Shown here: piece by piece, positions 16,319-24,764 of the stretch | How the letters are laid out: the number at the start of each line of letters is the position of its first letter | Numbering within the stretch: position 1 is the stretch's first letter | Assembly: GCF_900096965.1 (NCBI RefSeq) | Contig: NZ_FMYM01000012.1 | Coordinates: 1-64,000, forward strand | Length of the DNA stretch: 64,000 bases | DNA from: Shouchella lonarensis | GTDB taxonomy: Bacteria; Bacillota; Bacilli; Bacillales; Bacillaceae_D | Direction: 5' to 3' | Made by a program: the position numbers and the translations under genes | The notes under the pieces: model-generated | What the model was told of the DNA's origin: nothing | Seen by the model: the letters and a program-made list of their open reading frames with translations, nothing else | Databases searched by the model: none

Positions 16319-17140
16319 TCACAATTTAAAATAATGAACGTAATAAGTTCTGAGTCTCTTAAACCCTACCTTTTCCGCCACAGCCTGGGACGGAAGATTT
16401 CCCTTCATACAATCCCAATAAGGCGTCAGTCCTCTTTGGAAACATGCCTGCACGTATGCACAAGCGACGATTTGTGCCAGTTTTCTTCCTTCATATTCCT
16501 TTAATGTTTCTATCGCTGTCGAAGAAAACTTATCGGTGATGAAATCCGAGAAGCACACACTCACAACTTTTTGTTCATGAACGATACAATAACCGAAACC
16601 TTTTTCTAAGAACTGGTTGATACTCCCCCAATAACCCGTGATCTTCCCCTGTAAAAAGGATAGATTTTCAATCTCATTTGCGTTTAATAGAGAACTGGAT
16701 ATTTCGCATAACTCGTAACCGGATGGTAGCTGATGTGCTTGCAACGCTGCATGACCACTTTCACGCAAAGTATACACGAACTGCTCGTCAGTTTCGATAC
16801 CCTTATGTTGAAAAATATCTTTCACAGCCTGATCCCACTGCGGAGACGTTCCACCGATTTCAAACCAATCCCAGCTGATCTTTTTTGCTTCAGATTTTAT
16901 ATATCCCTCAATGAAAGGACCAATCTCTCGCTGAAACGTTTGATTCCCACCATCGCCGACCAAACCAAAACCAATGTCATCGGATTTAAACCAAACTAAA
17001 CCTGTAGATGGCTTGTCCTTGTCATCAACAAAGATTCTTCCCGGATTGTTACCTAAAATAACGGCAGTTGCTAACGGATCATTTTCATCAATTAAATGCG
17101 TACATTTGTTAAATTCATTTTTTTTTAGTTCGTAGATCAT
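16319..17140 (-). CDS. GNAT-family acetyltransferase, two-domain type
   Basis: A 273-aa protein, start set at ATG 17140 (MIYELKKNEF) because AAGAGGAAAAA lies directly before it; upstream codons in the frame are purine-rich leader. The C-terminal half (about 160-273) is a GNAT domain: ICFSDF-like strand VVSVCFSDFIT, the acetyl-CoA loop LKEYEGRKLAQIVA and the tail GNLPSQAVAEKVGFKRL. The N-terminal half (LVWFKSDDIGFGLVGD) is found in Bacillus proteins annotated simply as GNAT acetyltransferase. The acceptor substrate is unknown. Confidence 0.8.
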   Translation of the reverse strand: MIYELKKNEFNKCTHLIDENDPLATAVILGNNPGRIFVDDKDKPSTGLVWFKSDDIGFGLVGDGGNQTFQREIGPFIEGYIKSEAKKISWDWFEIGGTSPQWDQAVKDIFQHKGIETDEQFVYTLRESGHAALQAHQLPSGYELCEISSSLLNANEIENLSFLQGKITGYWGSINQFLEKGFGYCIVHEQKVVSVCFSDFITDKFSSTAIETLKEYEGRKLAQIVACAYVQACFQRGLTPYWDCMKGNLPSQAVAEKVGFKRLRTYYVHYFKL

Positions 17141-17213
17141 TTTTTCCTCTTCTTTCTCTCTCATATTATAAGCCTCTAATGAAGAATACAGCAACTGTCA
17201 TTTTGTATGACCG

Positions 17214-17411
17214 TTACTGCTCACAAATAAAAGTATAGTCTAGGTATAAAAACGAACTTGAGATATTCACAGCCCCGTCATTCTTCAAACACTCTTCCGT
17301 CAATACTTGTACCTCTTGATAGTTAAAATAAACCTTTATCCCCAATAAAAGTCCAGCTAAGATGATCACCAATAATAGCACCAATACCCACGTCCAATGA
17401 ATACGCCTCAT
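17214..17411 (-). CDS. Small single-pass membrane protein
   Basis: A 65-aa protein with a basic start (MRRIHWTW), one membrane helix (LVLLLVIILAGLLLGIKVY, residues 9-27) and an outside tail of about 38 residues with two Cys (ECLKNDG and TFICEQ) that could form a disulfide. RBS AGGGGGTGATAG lies before the ATG. I do not recognise a family. It stands alone between the MBL-fold and GNAT genes. Confidence 0.55.
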   Translation of the reverse strand: MRRIHWTWVLVLLLVIILAGLLLGIKVYFNYQEVQVLTEECLKNDGAVNISSSFLYLDYTFICEQ

Positions 17412-17493
17412 TTACTACTATCACCCCCTTCCTTCTCAAATTCTCATGCGTATCATATCTTATCATCAAGCTATCCATAAAGCATCCATTTCT

Positions 17494-18159
17494 CTAACTT
17501 CTTTGATACCGCGCGACATACGCATCAATCTGTTTATGGGGCTCATAAACGTCACGCCCATGACAAATGCTGACCAACCTCGGTTTCAGTGTCTCAACAA
17601 CACGACCGCTCGTTACAGCTTGTTTTAAGTCGACAGTGGCAGAGCCGAACGGCTTCCGTAACTGCCCTCCTCGTGACATAAACAAATCTCCGCCGATTAA
17701 TACATTGTCTGCTTCATGATAATACGCGACATGACCGGGCGTATGCCCCGGGGTGTAAAATGGCGTTAATCCCCCTATTTCTTTGAACATCCCATCAGGC
17801 AACACCGGTAGTGTCTCAGCAAGATGAGACGGAACCGCGTGTGTTGCTTTCTTCATTCCAGGATAAGGTTCGCTTCCTTCAAGGTATTTCATTTCACTCA
17901 CATGCGCATAAACAGGGACGGTGTGTGCCGCGAGAATCTTTTTTAATCCGCCGACATGATCGAAATGACCGTGCGTAAGCAACACTGCTTTTAACTCGCC
18001 CCATTTTTCTATCTCTCGCAGCAATCGCTTGGCCATAAAAGGCAAACCCGTATCAACAAGATAGACACCCTCTGTTCCTTTTACAATCCAAGCGCTCACC
18101 TTCACCAAAAACCAAGCCTCGACTTTCTTGACATGTGGCGATACATTAATGGTTCTCAT
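17494..18159 (-). CDS. MBL-fold metallohydrolase
   Basis: A 221-aa protein, start set at ATG 18159 (MRTINVSPH) with TAGGAGGAAAATC before it. It has the metallo-beta-lactamase-fold signature LTHGHFDHVGGLK (HxHxDH), a second His in TPGHTPGHVAYY, an Asp in VLIGGDLFM and the late His in VSICHGRDV, so both metal sites are complete. It resembles the YflN/glyoxalase-II-like hydrolases of Bacillus that cut thioesters, lactones or phosphoesters. The substrate is unknown. Confidence 0.9.
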   Translation of the reverse strand: MRTINVSPHVKKVEAWFLVKVSAWIVKGTEGVYLVDTGLPFMAKRLLREIEKWGELKAVLLTHGHFDHVGGLKKILAAHTVPVYAHVSEMKYLEGSEPYPGMKKATHAVPSHLAETLPVLPDGMFKEIGGLTPFYTPGHTPGHVAYYHEADNVLIGGDLFMSRGGQLRKPFGSATVDLKQAVTSGRVVETLKPRLVSICHGRDVYEPHKQIDAYVARYQRS

Positions 18160-18238
18160 GATTTTCCTCCTAATGTCATCATTAAAGTCCGTTTTGCGCA
18201 AGTGGCGAGTCTAGGGAGAGCCTCCAATCCCCTATCTA

Positions 18239-18688
18239 TTATTTTAGCTCCTTTATCAAACATAAGTCTACTGCATCAATCACTTCAACTCGTTCCTCTG
18301 TATCCCACAGCATGATACCCGATGTTTCCTCGTTTTCCACAAACGGTATGAGTTTTTCGACCATTGCACCGTATACCGGATTATATTTAAGCGTCCCATT
18401 CAATATGTTCTTTACCACCATTAGCCCAATAAAGTCCATCTCCGTGACCACTTGTCCCGTTTCTTCATACAACTCTCTTATCGCGCATGCTTTAGTCGTC
18501 TCTCCCCTTTCCCTCTTACCCGCAGGTAGTTCCCATTGTTTTCTCCACGTATTATAGCAAAGCAGAAACTTCTCTTGGCATTTGATCACTGCATATGAGC
18601 CTGCAACAGGTTGATACTGATCCATCTCACATTCCTCTATGCAAATCAAGTCGAGAAATTGAAAACCATGACTTTTATGACTGATCAT
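18239..18688 (-). CDS. Nudix hydrolase
   Basis: A Nudix protein of about 149 aa. The box is [18 protein letters not shown] then YEETGQ, complete. The [14 protein letters not shown] stretch before it is typical of a Bacillus Nudix group whose substrate is unknown. Three starts are possible: GTG 18697, ATG 18688 (MISHKSHGF, overlapping the kinase gene upstream) or ATG 18625 (MDQYQPVAG, with GAGGAATGTGAG). I prefer 18688 because related proteins, as I recall them, carry the MISHKS-like start. Confidence 0.8.
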   Translation of the reverse strand: MISHKSHGFQFLDLICIEECEMDQYQPVAGSYAVIKCQEKFLLCYNTWRKQWELPAGKRERGETTKACAIRELYEETGQVVTEMDFIGLMVVKNILNGTLKYNPVYGAMVEKLIPFVENEETSGIMLWDTEERVEVIDAVDLCLIKELK

Positions 18689-19265
18689 CAGATTCACCTA
18701 AACCTTCAGCCAAACGGACAATTTCCTTCATCACAACGTCTACATCCCCGCTGTCTTTGATGACAAACAAATGGTCTGCTTCTTCTTTGGTAGGGTCTGT
18801 GATATCTTGTTGCTCAGATTCATTCAGTTGTCGCACGAGCACTTCCTCGAAATTCGCATATGACCCTCTAAATATGTTCGTACTGCGGTTGCTTTCGCGC
18901 ACTCGCTCCAGTAACACCTTATCTGCAAGATCAAAATGAACGAGGATGCGGACAAACTGTTTTCGTGGGAACACTTCTTCTAGCAAATATGCGCGACCTT
19001 TCTTACTGCGATTGGCGTTACAAACAATGAAGTGACAATCGCTATGTTCTTTCGCATAATCAACAATAAGCTGCGAAAGCGCATGTTTCAATGTGTTAGG
19101 GCCGTGTTTGGGGAGTAATTTTTCGTAAAACGTATTTAAAAATGCAGCGTGGTTGTCTTGGTCAACCACGCAAGCATTGTTCAGCTCTTTTTCTAATGCG
19201 CGAGCAAAGGTCGTTTTCCCGCTATGCGTCTTTCCTACTGTCAGCACGACGAGCCTCTTCATCAT
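18675..19265 (-). CDS. P-loop ATPase/kinase-like protein
   Basis: A 196-aa protein with an N-terminal Walker [19 protein letters not shown] and an Asp-rich second motif ([12 protein letters not shown]), like small-molecule kinases of the adenylylsulfate- or zeta-toxin-like P-loop groups. A Walker-B-like strand [13 protein letters not shown] and a lid rich in Arg ([17 protein letters not shown]) follow. Its ATG overlaps the stop of the upstream phosphotransferase gene (ATGA), so they are coupled. The substrate is unknown. Confidence 0.8.
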   Translation of the reverse strand: MMKRLVVLTVGKTHSGKTTFARALEKELNNACVVDQDNHAAFLNTFYEKLLPKHGPNTLKHALSQLIVDYAKEHSDCHFIVCNANRSKKGRAYLLEEVFPRKQFVRILVHFDLADKVLLERVRESNRSTNIFRGSYANFEEVLVRQLNESEQQDITDPTKEEADHLFVIKDSGDVDVVMKEIVRLAEGLGESDDQS

Positions 19266-20176
19266 CCATACCACTTCGGCTTGTCGCTACGGAAGTCGTC
19301 ATGATCGGCGACAACTTCCCTCGCATACGCCGCAAACATTTCTTCGTCTTCTGATGAGCGATCATTTCGGGTAATCCATACCACTGCTGATACGGCATGC
19401 ATCGCACTGTACAGCGCATATAATGACCAAAAATGATCCGTTGGTGTTTTTCCACCGTGGTACCCATCAATCACACCAGTTGTAAACGGCGTACTCACCG
19501 CTTTTGAAAAGAAGCCAAGTTTACACAAGTCGTGCAGTGGATCGCCCCAATCATATTGCCCAAAATCAATCAAACCTGCAAACCGCCCTTGATGAATGAT
19601 GATATTCCCTGGATAAACATCATCGTGTTGAAAACGGTTCGGACGTCCTTTCATCAATGTTTCTCTCTCCCGAATCGCGCGCACCAACGTCTCTTTAAAT
19701 GTGCGCTCAAATGACATCTCTTCAAATGCATCTATATAGCGATCGCTCTTGTTTTTCTTATGCTCATACCACGGTGACACATCCGCTGGTGCAGGACACT
19801 CGTGCAGCTGCACCAGCATTTGCCCCGCTTCATAGCCAACGTGATACTGGGCATCTTTACTTAACGTTGGTAACACTTCTTCCCCGTCCACACCAGGTAT
19901 ATACGAAAGTAACATATACGCCCTCACTACTTCAGGACAAGTTTGAAACTTGTATGCCGTCGGAACATCACTACTATACACATCTAATTGCTTGAGCGTT
20001 TCAAACTCCTTTCGCCGTGCTTCCTGTTCCTCAATCGGAAAAATCCGTAGTAATAAGCGCTCGTCTAATACATACTTGTCGTGAGTAGAAAACCCTTTTT
20101 GAAGCGCCTGTACAGACTGCGCTCCTGTTTCTTGCTTCACTTGTGCCACAATCGCATCATTCGATGTTTGACTCAT
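19262..20176 (-). CDS. Aminoglycoside phosphotransferase-family protein
   Basis: A 304-aa protein, start set at ATG 20176 (MSQTSNDAIV) after AAGGGGGCAAAC. It has the APH/choline-kinase fold motifs: catalytic loop FQHDDVYPGNIII (H-x-D...N) and metal motif GLIDFGQYDWGDPLHDL. It phosphorylates some small alcohol or amino-sugar; the real substrate is unknown, and most such chromosomal Bacillus proteins are not resistance enzymes. It lies in an operon with the methyltransferase gene upstream and the P-loop kinase gene downstream. Confidence 0.85.
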   Translation of the reverse strand: MSQTSNDAIVAQVKQETGAQSVQALQKGFSTHDKYVLDERLLLRIFPIEEQEARRKEFETLKQLDVYSSDVPTAYKFQTCPEVVRAYMLLSYIPGVDGEEVLPTLSKDAQYHVGYEAGQMLVQLHECPAPADVSPWYEHKKNKSDRYIDAFEEMSFERTFKETLVRAIRERETLMKGRPNRFQHDDVYPGNIIIHQGRFAGLIDFGQYDWGDPLHDLCKLGFFSKAVSTPFTTGVIDGYHGGKTPTDHFWSLYALYSAMHAVSAVVWITRNDRSSEDEEMFAAYAREVVADHDDFRSDKPKWYG

Positions 20177-20186
20177 GTTTGCCCCC

Positions 20187-20966
20187 TTACACACGCGCAA
20201 TCCAGATCGTCCACCGATCTTTTTCAATGATTTCTTCTGTCATATCACCGATACTTTTTTCCACATGCGCAATCAATGCTTCTATTTGTACGTCATCTAA
20301 TTGATGTAAAATCGAACGCCCACGCCGTGTGCGTAAATCATGCCGTAACTCTTCTACATCCGCATACATATCGCGCACTTCCCAAAGGTGATGAGCGCTT
20401 ACTTCGGTGAAACCGGCTTCTTTTAACGCATGCTGTACTTGTTCATCTGTGAACCGTCTTTTTTCCTCTACTTCTCGCAAGAACGGGAATTTCTCAAATA
20501 AATAGCCGCGCAAGTGCGTTGGTGATCCCGGGAGAAAATAGTCTGCCGGCGTGCGGTCTTGAATGATCGCAACCCCGTTTTCCGCACGTAAAGTACGGTG
20601 AAATGCTTCAAACGTCGGGCGTAACGTATCCAAATGATGAATAAGCGCCCGCGCCAACAAGACATCAATCGTTCCTCGTTGTAACACGGATAAATCATCT
20701 GAAGGTGCGTGCACATAATCAATGTTGCCACCGCTATTTTTTTCGCGGGCAGCCGTTAACATTTTTTCTGATTGATCTACACCGGTCACATGTTTGGCGC
20801 CATTCTCTGCAAAAAGCGTTGTATAAATACCACCACCGCAGCCGATATCAGCAACCGTTTTTCCTTCAATGCCGACATGTTCACGAACAAAGTCTAACCA
20901 TGATTGGTGTCCTTTTCTCTCTGCATAGGTGAAGCGATTTTCAAGTTGATCGAAGTTGTGTTTCAT
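20187..20966 (-). CDS. Class I SAM-dependent methyltransferase
   Basis: A 259-aa protein with the SAM-binding motif KTVADIGCGGGIYTTLF and post-I acidic strand VTGVDQSEKML, then IDVLLARALIHHL as motif III. The fold is complete. It is 10 bases upstream of the phosphotransferase start and has GGAGGTTTCCAC before ATG. It belongs to the small-molecule methyltransferase type; the target is unknown. Confidence 0.88.
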   Translation of the reverse strand: MKHNFDQLENRFTYAERKGHQSWLDFVREHVGIEGKTVADIGCGGGIYTTLFAENGAKHVTGVDQSEKMLTAAREKNSGGNIDYVHAPSDDLSVLQRGTIDVLLARALIHHLDTLRPTFEAFHRTLRAENGVAIIQDRTPADYFLPGSPTHLRGYLFEKFPFLREVEEKRRFTDEQVQHALKEAGFTEVSAHHLWEVRDMYADVEELRHDLRTRRGRSILHQLDDVQIEALIAHVEKSIGDMTEEIIEKDRWTIWIARV

Positions 20967-20997
20967 GTGGAAACCTCCTTGTTATATCTCACTGCAA

Positions 20998-21669
20998 TCA
21001 CTTTACGTGCATTGACTGCACCTCAATCCGCCCTTCCCTCTCTGTATGCACATACACACTACCAATACACGAATATTCGTCCCCTACTTTTAATAAATAC
21101 GCATCATCGTCAATGCCAAATCCGCGGGTAATATTCGTTTGCCGCATCCCAGCCGACAAGTTGTCTCGATCTTGCCACGCTGTGTAATGAACACTGATCG
21201 CCACGTCTTGCAACAGACCGATTCCTTCCTTAATCAGCAATGATTGTGCCTCATTGTCGTTTGGTGAGATGATACAGCACGCTGGTGAAATGAGCGCGCC
21301 AGCTGAGAAGCCCATTATCGGTTTTCCTGCTTCATACATTGTCTTGATTTGCCGCGCCACACGGGCATCCGCCGCAAAATATTGCTGATATTTCACGGTA
21401 TCACCACCGCCAATGATGAGCGCATCTGCTTGTTTGATGGCTTGCGTGAGTGCCTCACTATCGTCCGGGCCAGAAACGGCAAAGAAATCAATGTTGTCGT
21501 AACCCGCTTCCATGAGTCCTGACGTGTACTTCGGCATGTACGCTTGCCAACCTTCCCGCTCTAAACTAGCAATTAAAATGTTGCTATCCTTCGGTAAATG
21601 CCGTGTAAATATCGCGACAGCATCCGGTGCGATCGGTGGCCCTCCGCCACCAAAAATAAGCGTTTTCAT
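20998..21669 (-). CDS. Peptidase E-like (S51, type 1 glutamine amidotransferase-like) protein
   Basis: A 223-aa protein of the dipeptidase E/cyanophycinase family. The nucleophile elbow is IMGFSAGALIS (Ser in G-x-SAGA), preceded by ALIIGGGDTVKYQQ, and the possible catalytic His is VAISVHYTAW. Family members remove N-terminal Asp-X dipeptides or related groups. It lies 31 bases upstream of the methyltransferase gene in the same direction. Confidence 0.82.
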   Translation of the reverse strand: MKTLIFGGGGPPIAPDAVAIFTRHLPKDSNILIASLEREGWQAYMPKYTSGLMEAGYDNIDFFAVSGPDDSEALTQAIKQADALIIGGGDTVKYQQYFAADARVARQIKTMYEAGKPIMGFSAGALISPACCIISPNDNEAQSLLIKEGIGLLQDVAISVHYTAWQDRDNLSAGMRQTNITRGFGIDDDAYLLKVGDEYSCIGSVYVHTEREGRIEVQSMHVK

Positions 21670-21696
21670 TTACTCCACCCCTTTTCATTGGTTAAG

Positions 21697-21722
21697 AAAA
21701 GAGGGCCAGCGCCCTCTTTTTT
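21697..21722. terminator. Bidirectional terminator
   Basis: A short perfect stem GAGGGC (21701-21706) and GCCCTC (21711-21716), loop CAGC, flanked by AAAA and TTTTTT, so it can stop transcription in both directions. It lies between the DUF4440-like gene (ends 21721) and the peptidase E gene. Confidence 0.7.
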
Positions 21723-22092
21723 AATCACATGTTTTCGTCCCTTGATGAAACACCATTTTCCATTCCTCATTAAACTTTTGCCATATTGAACTTCGTAATG
21801 CTTGCTGTTGCGTTTTTTTGTTATACGTCTGAAATGTCACGTGCGCCACCTCCGCTGTAAGCAAGCGCATCGCAAAATGACTCAGTTCCATATCTGCTTT
21901 ACCAAGGCCGTCCACACAATCCTCATAAGAAAAGACACGCCCAGAACTGCCAAATTCAAAAAAGCTTTCCGCTAGCAGTTCTTTAATCCTAGCAGGATTG
22001 TTCCGCACCTCATTGGTAATTAGTGCTTCTTCCAACGACTGTAAATGTGCTTTCAAAGCTGCTTCATTCATCTGACGTCCACACCCATTCAT
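21721..22092 (-). CDS. DUF4440/SnoaL-like (NTF2-fold) protein
   Basis: A 123-aa protein of the NTF2-like group: LAESFFEFGSSGRVFSYEDCV followed by strands VAHVTFQTYNKK and SSIWQKFNEEWKMVFHQGTK, matching the pattern of Bacillus DUF4440 proteins. It starts at ATG right after the stop of the GNAT gene (TAAATG), so it is coupled; ATG 22071 (MNEAALK) is an alternative. The function is unknown. Confidence 0.75.
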   Translation of the reverse strand: MNGCGRQMNEAALKAHLQSLEEALITNEVRNNPARIKELLAESFFEFGSSGRVFSYEDCVDGLGKADMELSHFAMRLLTAEVAHVTFQTYNKKTQQQALRSSIWQKFNEEWKMVFHQGTKTCD

Positions 22093-22593
22093 TTAAGACT
22101 TACTCGTTGCAAAGCGCTGCACATTGCACAATTCACCGTCATATAACGTTTCCGCTTCCGAGTATGGAATTCCAATCCTTTCATATACCTTTCTCCAAAA
22201 AGCAATCGCACGCACGTTTTCTACCATTTGCAAAATAAAATACTTTCCAGGGAATTTCTCAAACACTAACTCTACTGCAGCCTGCGCGACCCCTTTTTTC
22301 CGAAAAGCATTGAGGACGAAAAGTTCGTTCACACAATAATCTACCTCATTCGCTGTATACGGCGGCTTATTGATCATGACGAAACCAGCGATACGCGAAT
22401 CATGGCTGATCAAAAAAGCATGTAACCGCTCGTCTTGTTCATATAAATGCAGTCCCTCATATTCAAAAGCGCCTTGTTCATTTGGTTGCAGTTCCGACGT
22501 GTATGCAGACAAATCATGCAAGTACAAGGAAACAAGATTCTTCAGCTTCTCCATATGAACAGGTTGCTGTACCGGGATTAGACGTGTCATCAT
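22093..22593 (-). CDS. GNAT N-acetyltransferase
   Basis: A 166-aa GNAT protein. The acetyl-CoA binding region is CVNELFVLNAFRKKGVAQAAVEL, after the strand IAGFVMINKPP; the tail has VENVRAIAFWRKVYERIGI. This type is common in Bacillus next to other small-molecule enzymes. The acceptor is unknown. The next gene starts directly at its stop codon. Confidence 0.85.
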   Translation of the reverse strand: MMTRLIPVQQPVHMEKLKNLVSLYLHDLSAYTSELQPNEQGAFEYEGLHLYEQDERLHAFLISHDSRIAGFVMINKPPYTANEVDYCVNELFVLNAFRKKGVAQAAVELVFEKFPGKYFILQMVENVRAIAFWRKVYERIGIPYSEAETLYDGELCNVQRFATSKS

Positions 22594-22605
22594 TTATTTT
22601 CACCC

Positions 22606-23385
22606 TCACTTAGCAGGACTTTTCCACGCTTCAATATAAAAGTACTCTTCCTCCACTTCTAAAAAACCGCGTGCTTCAATTTCCTCGTGCATCTGCCACA
22701 ACTGTGCGCGGTGCTTTTTCACATCAAAACCGGGTGCTTGCCACGGACAAGCGAGCAAATAATAAACAACCGCGCCAATATCGGTATAGCGCTTTTTCAC
22801 CATCGCTTCACGCGCCGCTTCAATGTGAAAGCCTGCGTCGCGTAGCGCTTGCGCTGCATTTGTGACATGCCAGTCAGAATATGATGGATCACCTGGCAAG
22901 CCTAACCGCTCATTGAGTAGCTCCTCATTCCGTCCACCCACTTGTTGCGTAAGGAAACGTCCGTCAGGCGAGAGGAGTCGCTTCACTTCTGTTGGATCAT
23001 ACGAGTCGTGCTGATTGATGATCAAGTCAAATGCCTCCGCCTCAAATGGAAGTGACGCATCGTCCGCAAAAAACGCCACTTGGACGCCGAGCGGCTCAAG
23101 TTCTTTTCGCGCCACCGAAAAGTTCGGCTCGTATCCTTCTGTCGCACAGACAATCGGCGGGAACGCTGATTGCAATTTTGCAAGCCACTCACCGCCGCCT
23201 GTGCCCATGTCAAGCAACGCCCGCGCTTGAGGAAGCGCCTCACGTACGAAGCGGCCATAATTCCAAGGTAAGGGATCACTCACCATGCGTTGCGCATTCG
23301 TCACAAACGACCAATCCCAGCCAGAAAAATCAGCCTGTACCACTTGTTCAAGTAAATCGTCAAATCGTTCTTTTTTTGTATTCAT
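22606..23385 (-). CDS. Class I SAM-dependent methyltransferase
   Basis: A 259-aa protein with motif I ALLDMGTGGGEWLAKL, post-I VCATEGYEPNF, and a motif with FDLIINQHDSYDPTEV. The C-terminal region (YTDIGAVVYYLLACPWQAPGF) is typical of a Bacillus methyltransferase group of unknown target. It starts 12 bases before the GNAT gene, RBS AGGAGGTTTAACAG. Confidence 0.85.
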   Translation of the reverse strand: MNTKKERFDDLLEQVVQADFSGWDWSFVTNAQRMVSDPLPWNYGRFVREALPQARALLDMGTGGGEWLAKLQSAFPPIVCATEGYEPNFSVARKELEPLGVQVAFFADDASLPFEAEAFDLIINQHDSYDPTEVKRLLSPDGRFLTQQVGGRNEELLNERLGLPGDPSYSDWHVTNAAQALRDAGFHIEAAREAMVKKRYTDIGAVVYYLLACPWQAPGFDVKKHRAQLWQMHEEIEARGFLEVEEEYFYIEAWKSPAK

Positions 23386-23523
23386 CTGTTAAACCTCCTA
23401 TGTTCTTCATCATTTTCTCTTAAATTAGGAAACAATGAAGGCAAAGGAGGACCGCGGCAGCGGTTTTATATGAAACCTTCTGGATTCATACAATCACTCC
23501 TAGTACTTTGCTTTATCCCAGCC

Positions 23524-23814
23524 TTATTCTCCCCACGCTTTCTTAGTAAGTCGAAAAATACCATTTATCAAGAGAATCACACCTAAAATAAGTGTCGCCA
23601 AGTTTGCTGCCAGACTTTGATACACATGAAACCATTCTCCCAAACGAATAAAATGAGCCAACTTCTCCGCTACTTTACCCGGGCCTATTAAAGACCAAGA
23701 AAAGTATTCCATCACCATGAAAACAATTTGCAAGAGTATAAATAAACCTAGCCAAATAATCCACGGAAGTCTTTCTTCTTTATCATAGTCTACCTCATGA
23801 TTTATTTCTGTCAT
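23524..23814 (-). CDS. Small two-helix membrane protein, tandem paralogue 1
   Basis: A 96-aa protein (MTEINHEVDYDKEERLPW) with two membrane helices (WIIWLGLFILLQIVFMVM and LAANLATLILGVILLINGI) and a conserved loop FSWSLIGPGKVAEKLAHF. The next gene upstream encodes a close paralogue with the same layout. RBS AAAGGAGATTAG precedes ATG. The family is not known to me; the pair probably came from tandem duplication. Confidence 0.6.
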   Translation of the reverse strand: MTEINHEVDYDKEERLPWIIWLGLFILLQIVFMVMEYFSWSLIGPGKVAEKLAHFIRLGEWFHVYQSLAANLATLILGVILLINGIFRLTKKAWGE

Positions 23815-23847
23815 TTTTTCTAATCTCCTTTCCCATATATGACCATC

Positions 23848-24126
23848 CTACGTCTTGTTAACAATCCGAGAAATACCGTTTAGTAAGAGTAGTGCGCCCC
23901 AAATAAGCGTCACCAAATTTGCACCTGTACTCTGATGGAGAGTGAACCATTCTTCCAACTGAATAAAATGAGCTAATTGATCTCCAAACCTATTCGCGCC
24001 TAGTAACGGCCAAGAGAAATGTTCAATTATAGCAAAAATAAATTGCACTAGTACAAATAAACCTAACCAAATAAACCAAGAAAGCCTTCCATCGTCATGA
24101 TCTACTTTCTGATTAACGTCTGCCAT
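23848..24126 (-). CDS. Small two-helix membrane protein, tandem paralogue 2
   Basis: A 92-aa protein; start set at ATG 24126 (MADVNQKVDHDDGRL) because GGGGAGGAGACAAAA lies before it. It shares the helices WFIWLGLFVLVQFIFAII and LVTLIWGALLLLNGI and the FSWPLLG loop with the protein at 23524-23814. Both probably form one operon of two genes. The function is unknown. Confidence 0.6.
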   Translation of the reverse strand: MADVNQKVDHDDGRLSWFIWLGLFVLVQFIFAIIEHFSWPLLGANRFGDQLAHFIQLEEWFTLHQSTGANLVTLIWGALLLLNGISRIVNKT

Positions 24127-24284
24127 TTTTGTCTCCTCCCCATTTTCTATATGCTCTCCCGTTATCTCTTTCCTACATGTTAAAGCATAAAATTCTCCCT
24201 TCTTCATTGGTCAATCACTCATTGTTATAGTTATATAGTACACTGATGGTATTGAACTTGCAAGCATCGTTTCCACTGCACGAT

Positions 24285-24310
24285 GAAAAGAACACCTCAG
24301 CCCAGGTGTC
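24285..24310 (-). terminator. Terminator downstream of the broken GNAT gene
   Basis: On the minus strand ACACCT, a 6-base loop (GGGCTG) and AGGTGT are followed by TCTTTTC. The stem is short (6-8 pairs). It lies 30 bases past the stop at 24341. Confidence 0.5.
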
Positions 24311-24340
24311 CATTTCTATCAACATTTTTGTTCCAACCTC

Positions 24341-24736
24341 TTACCGCTCCCGCTTCATCACAAACGCATTTTCCGCTTGCTCAAAACCTACTTTCGGATA
24401 ATACCCCATCGCCTCTGGTGCAGATAGCAAAATCAAACTACATTCTGCACCAATTGACTCTCGTGTTTGCTCAAGTAACTGCCGACCAACGCCGTCTTTT
24501 TGGTAATCCACATCAACAGCTAAGTCGGATAAGTAACAGCAATACGCAAAGTCAGTTAAAGAACGCGCCACACCGACAAGACGATCGCCATCCCATGCGG
24601 TGATACATAGCGATGCGGCATCCAGCATCTTTTGTAGTCTCTCCTCGTCATTTACTGGGCGAGTGATCCCAGAACGCGCAAACACCTCTCCTAGTTGTGT
24701 TGCAGTAATTTTTGTATCCTTTTTCTATACAAGCAT
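24341..24736 (-). pseudogene. GNAT acetyltransferase with amber stop at codon 4
   Basis: The intact core reads KITATQLGEVFARSGITRP, then AWDGDRLVGVARSL, LAVDVDYQKDGVGRQLLEQ and GYYPKVGFEQAENAFVMKRER, a Bacillus GNAT protein of about 130 aa. An ATG at 24736 with AGAGGAGAATTCAT is the natural start, but codon 4 is TAG (24725-24727); the frame is open from there to 24341. The next start in frame (GTG 24685) has an RBS-like sequence only two bases away, too close, and would lose about 17 residues. Probably a very recent nonsense mutation or a sequence error. Confidence 0.7.
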
Positions 24737-24764
24737 ATGAATTCTCCTCTCTTATAAATATTCT

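Noticed and set aside
13933-24727. Idea that in-frame TAG codons are read through by an amber suppressor
   Set aside because: Other genes nearby are broken by TAA and by frameshifts, and no suppressor tRNA or PylT-like gene is seen; ordinary decay or sequence error is simpler.
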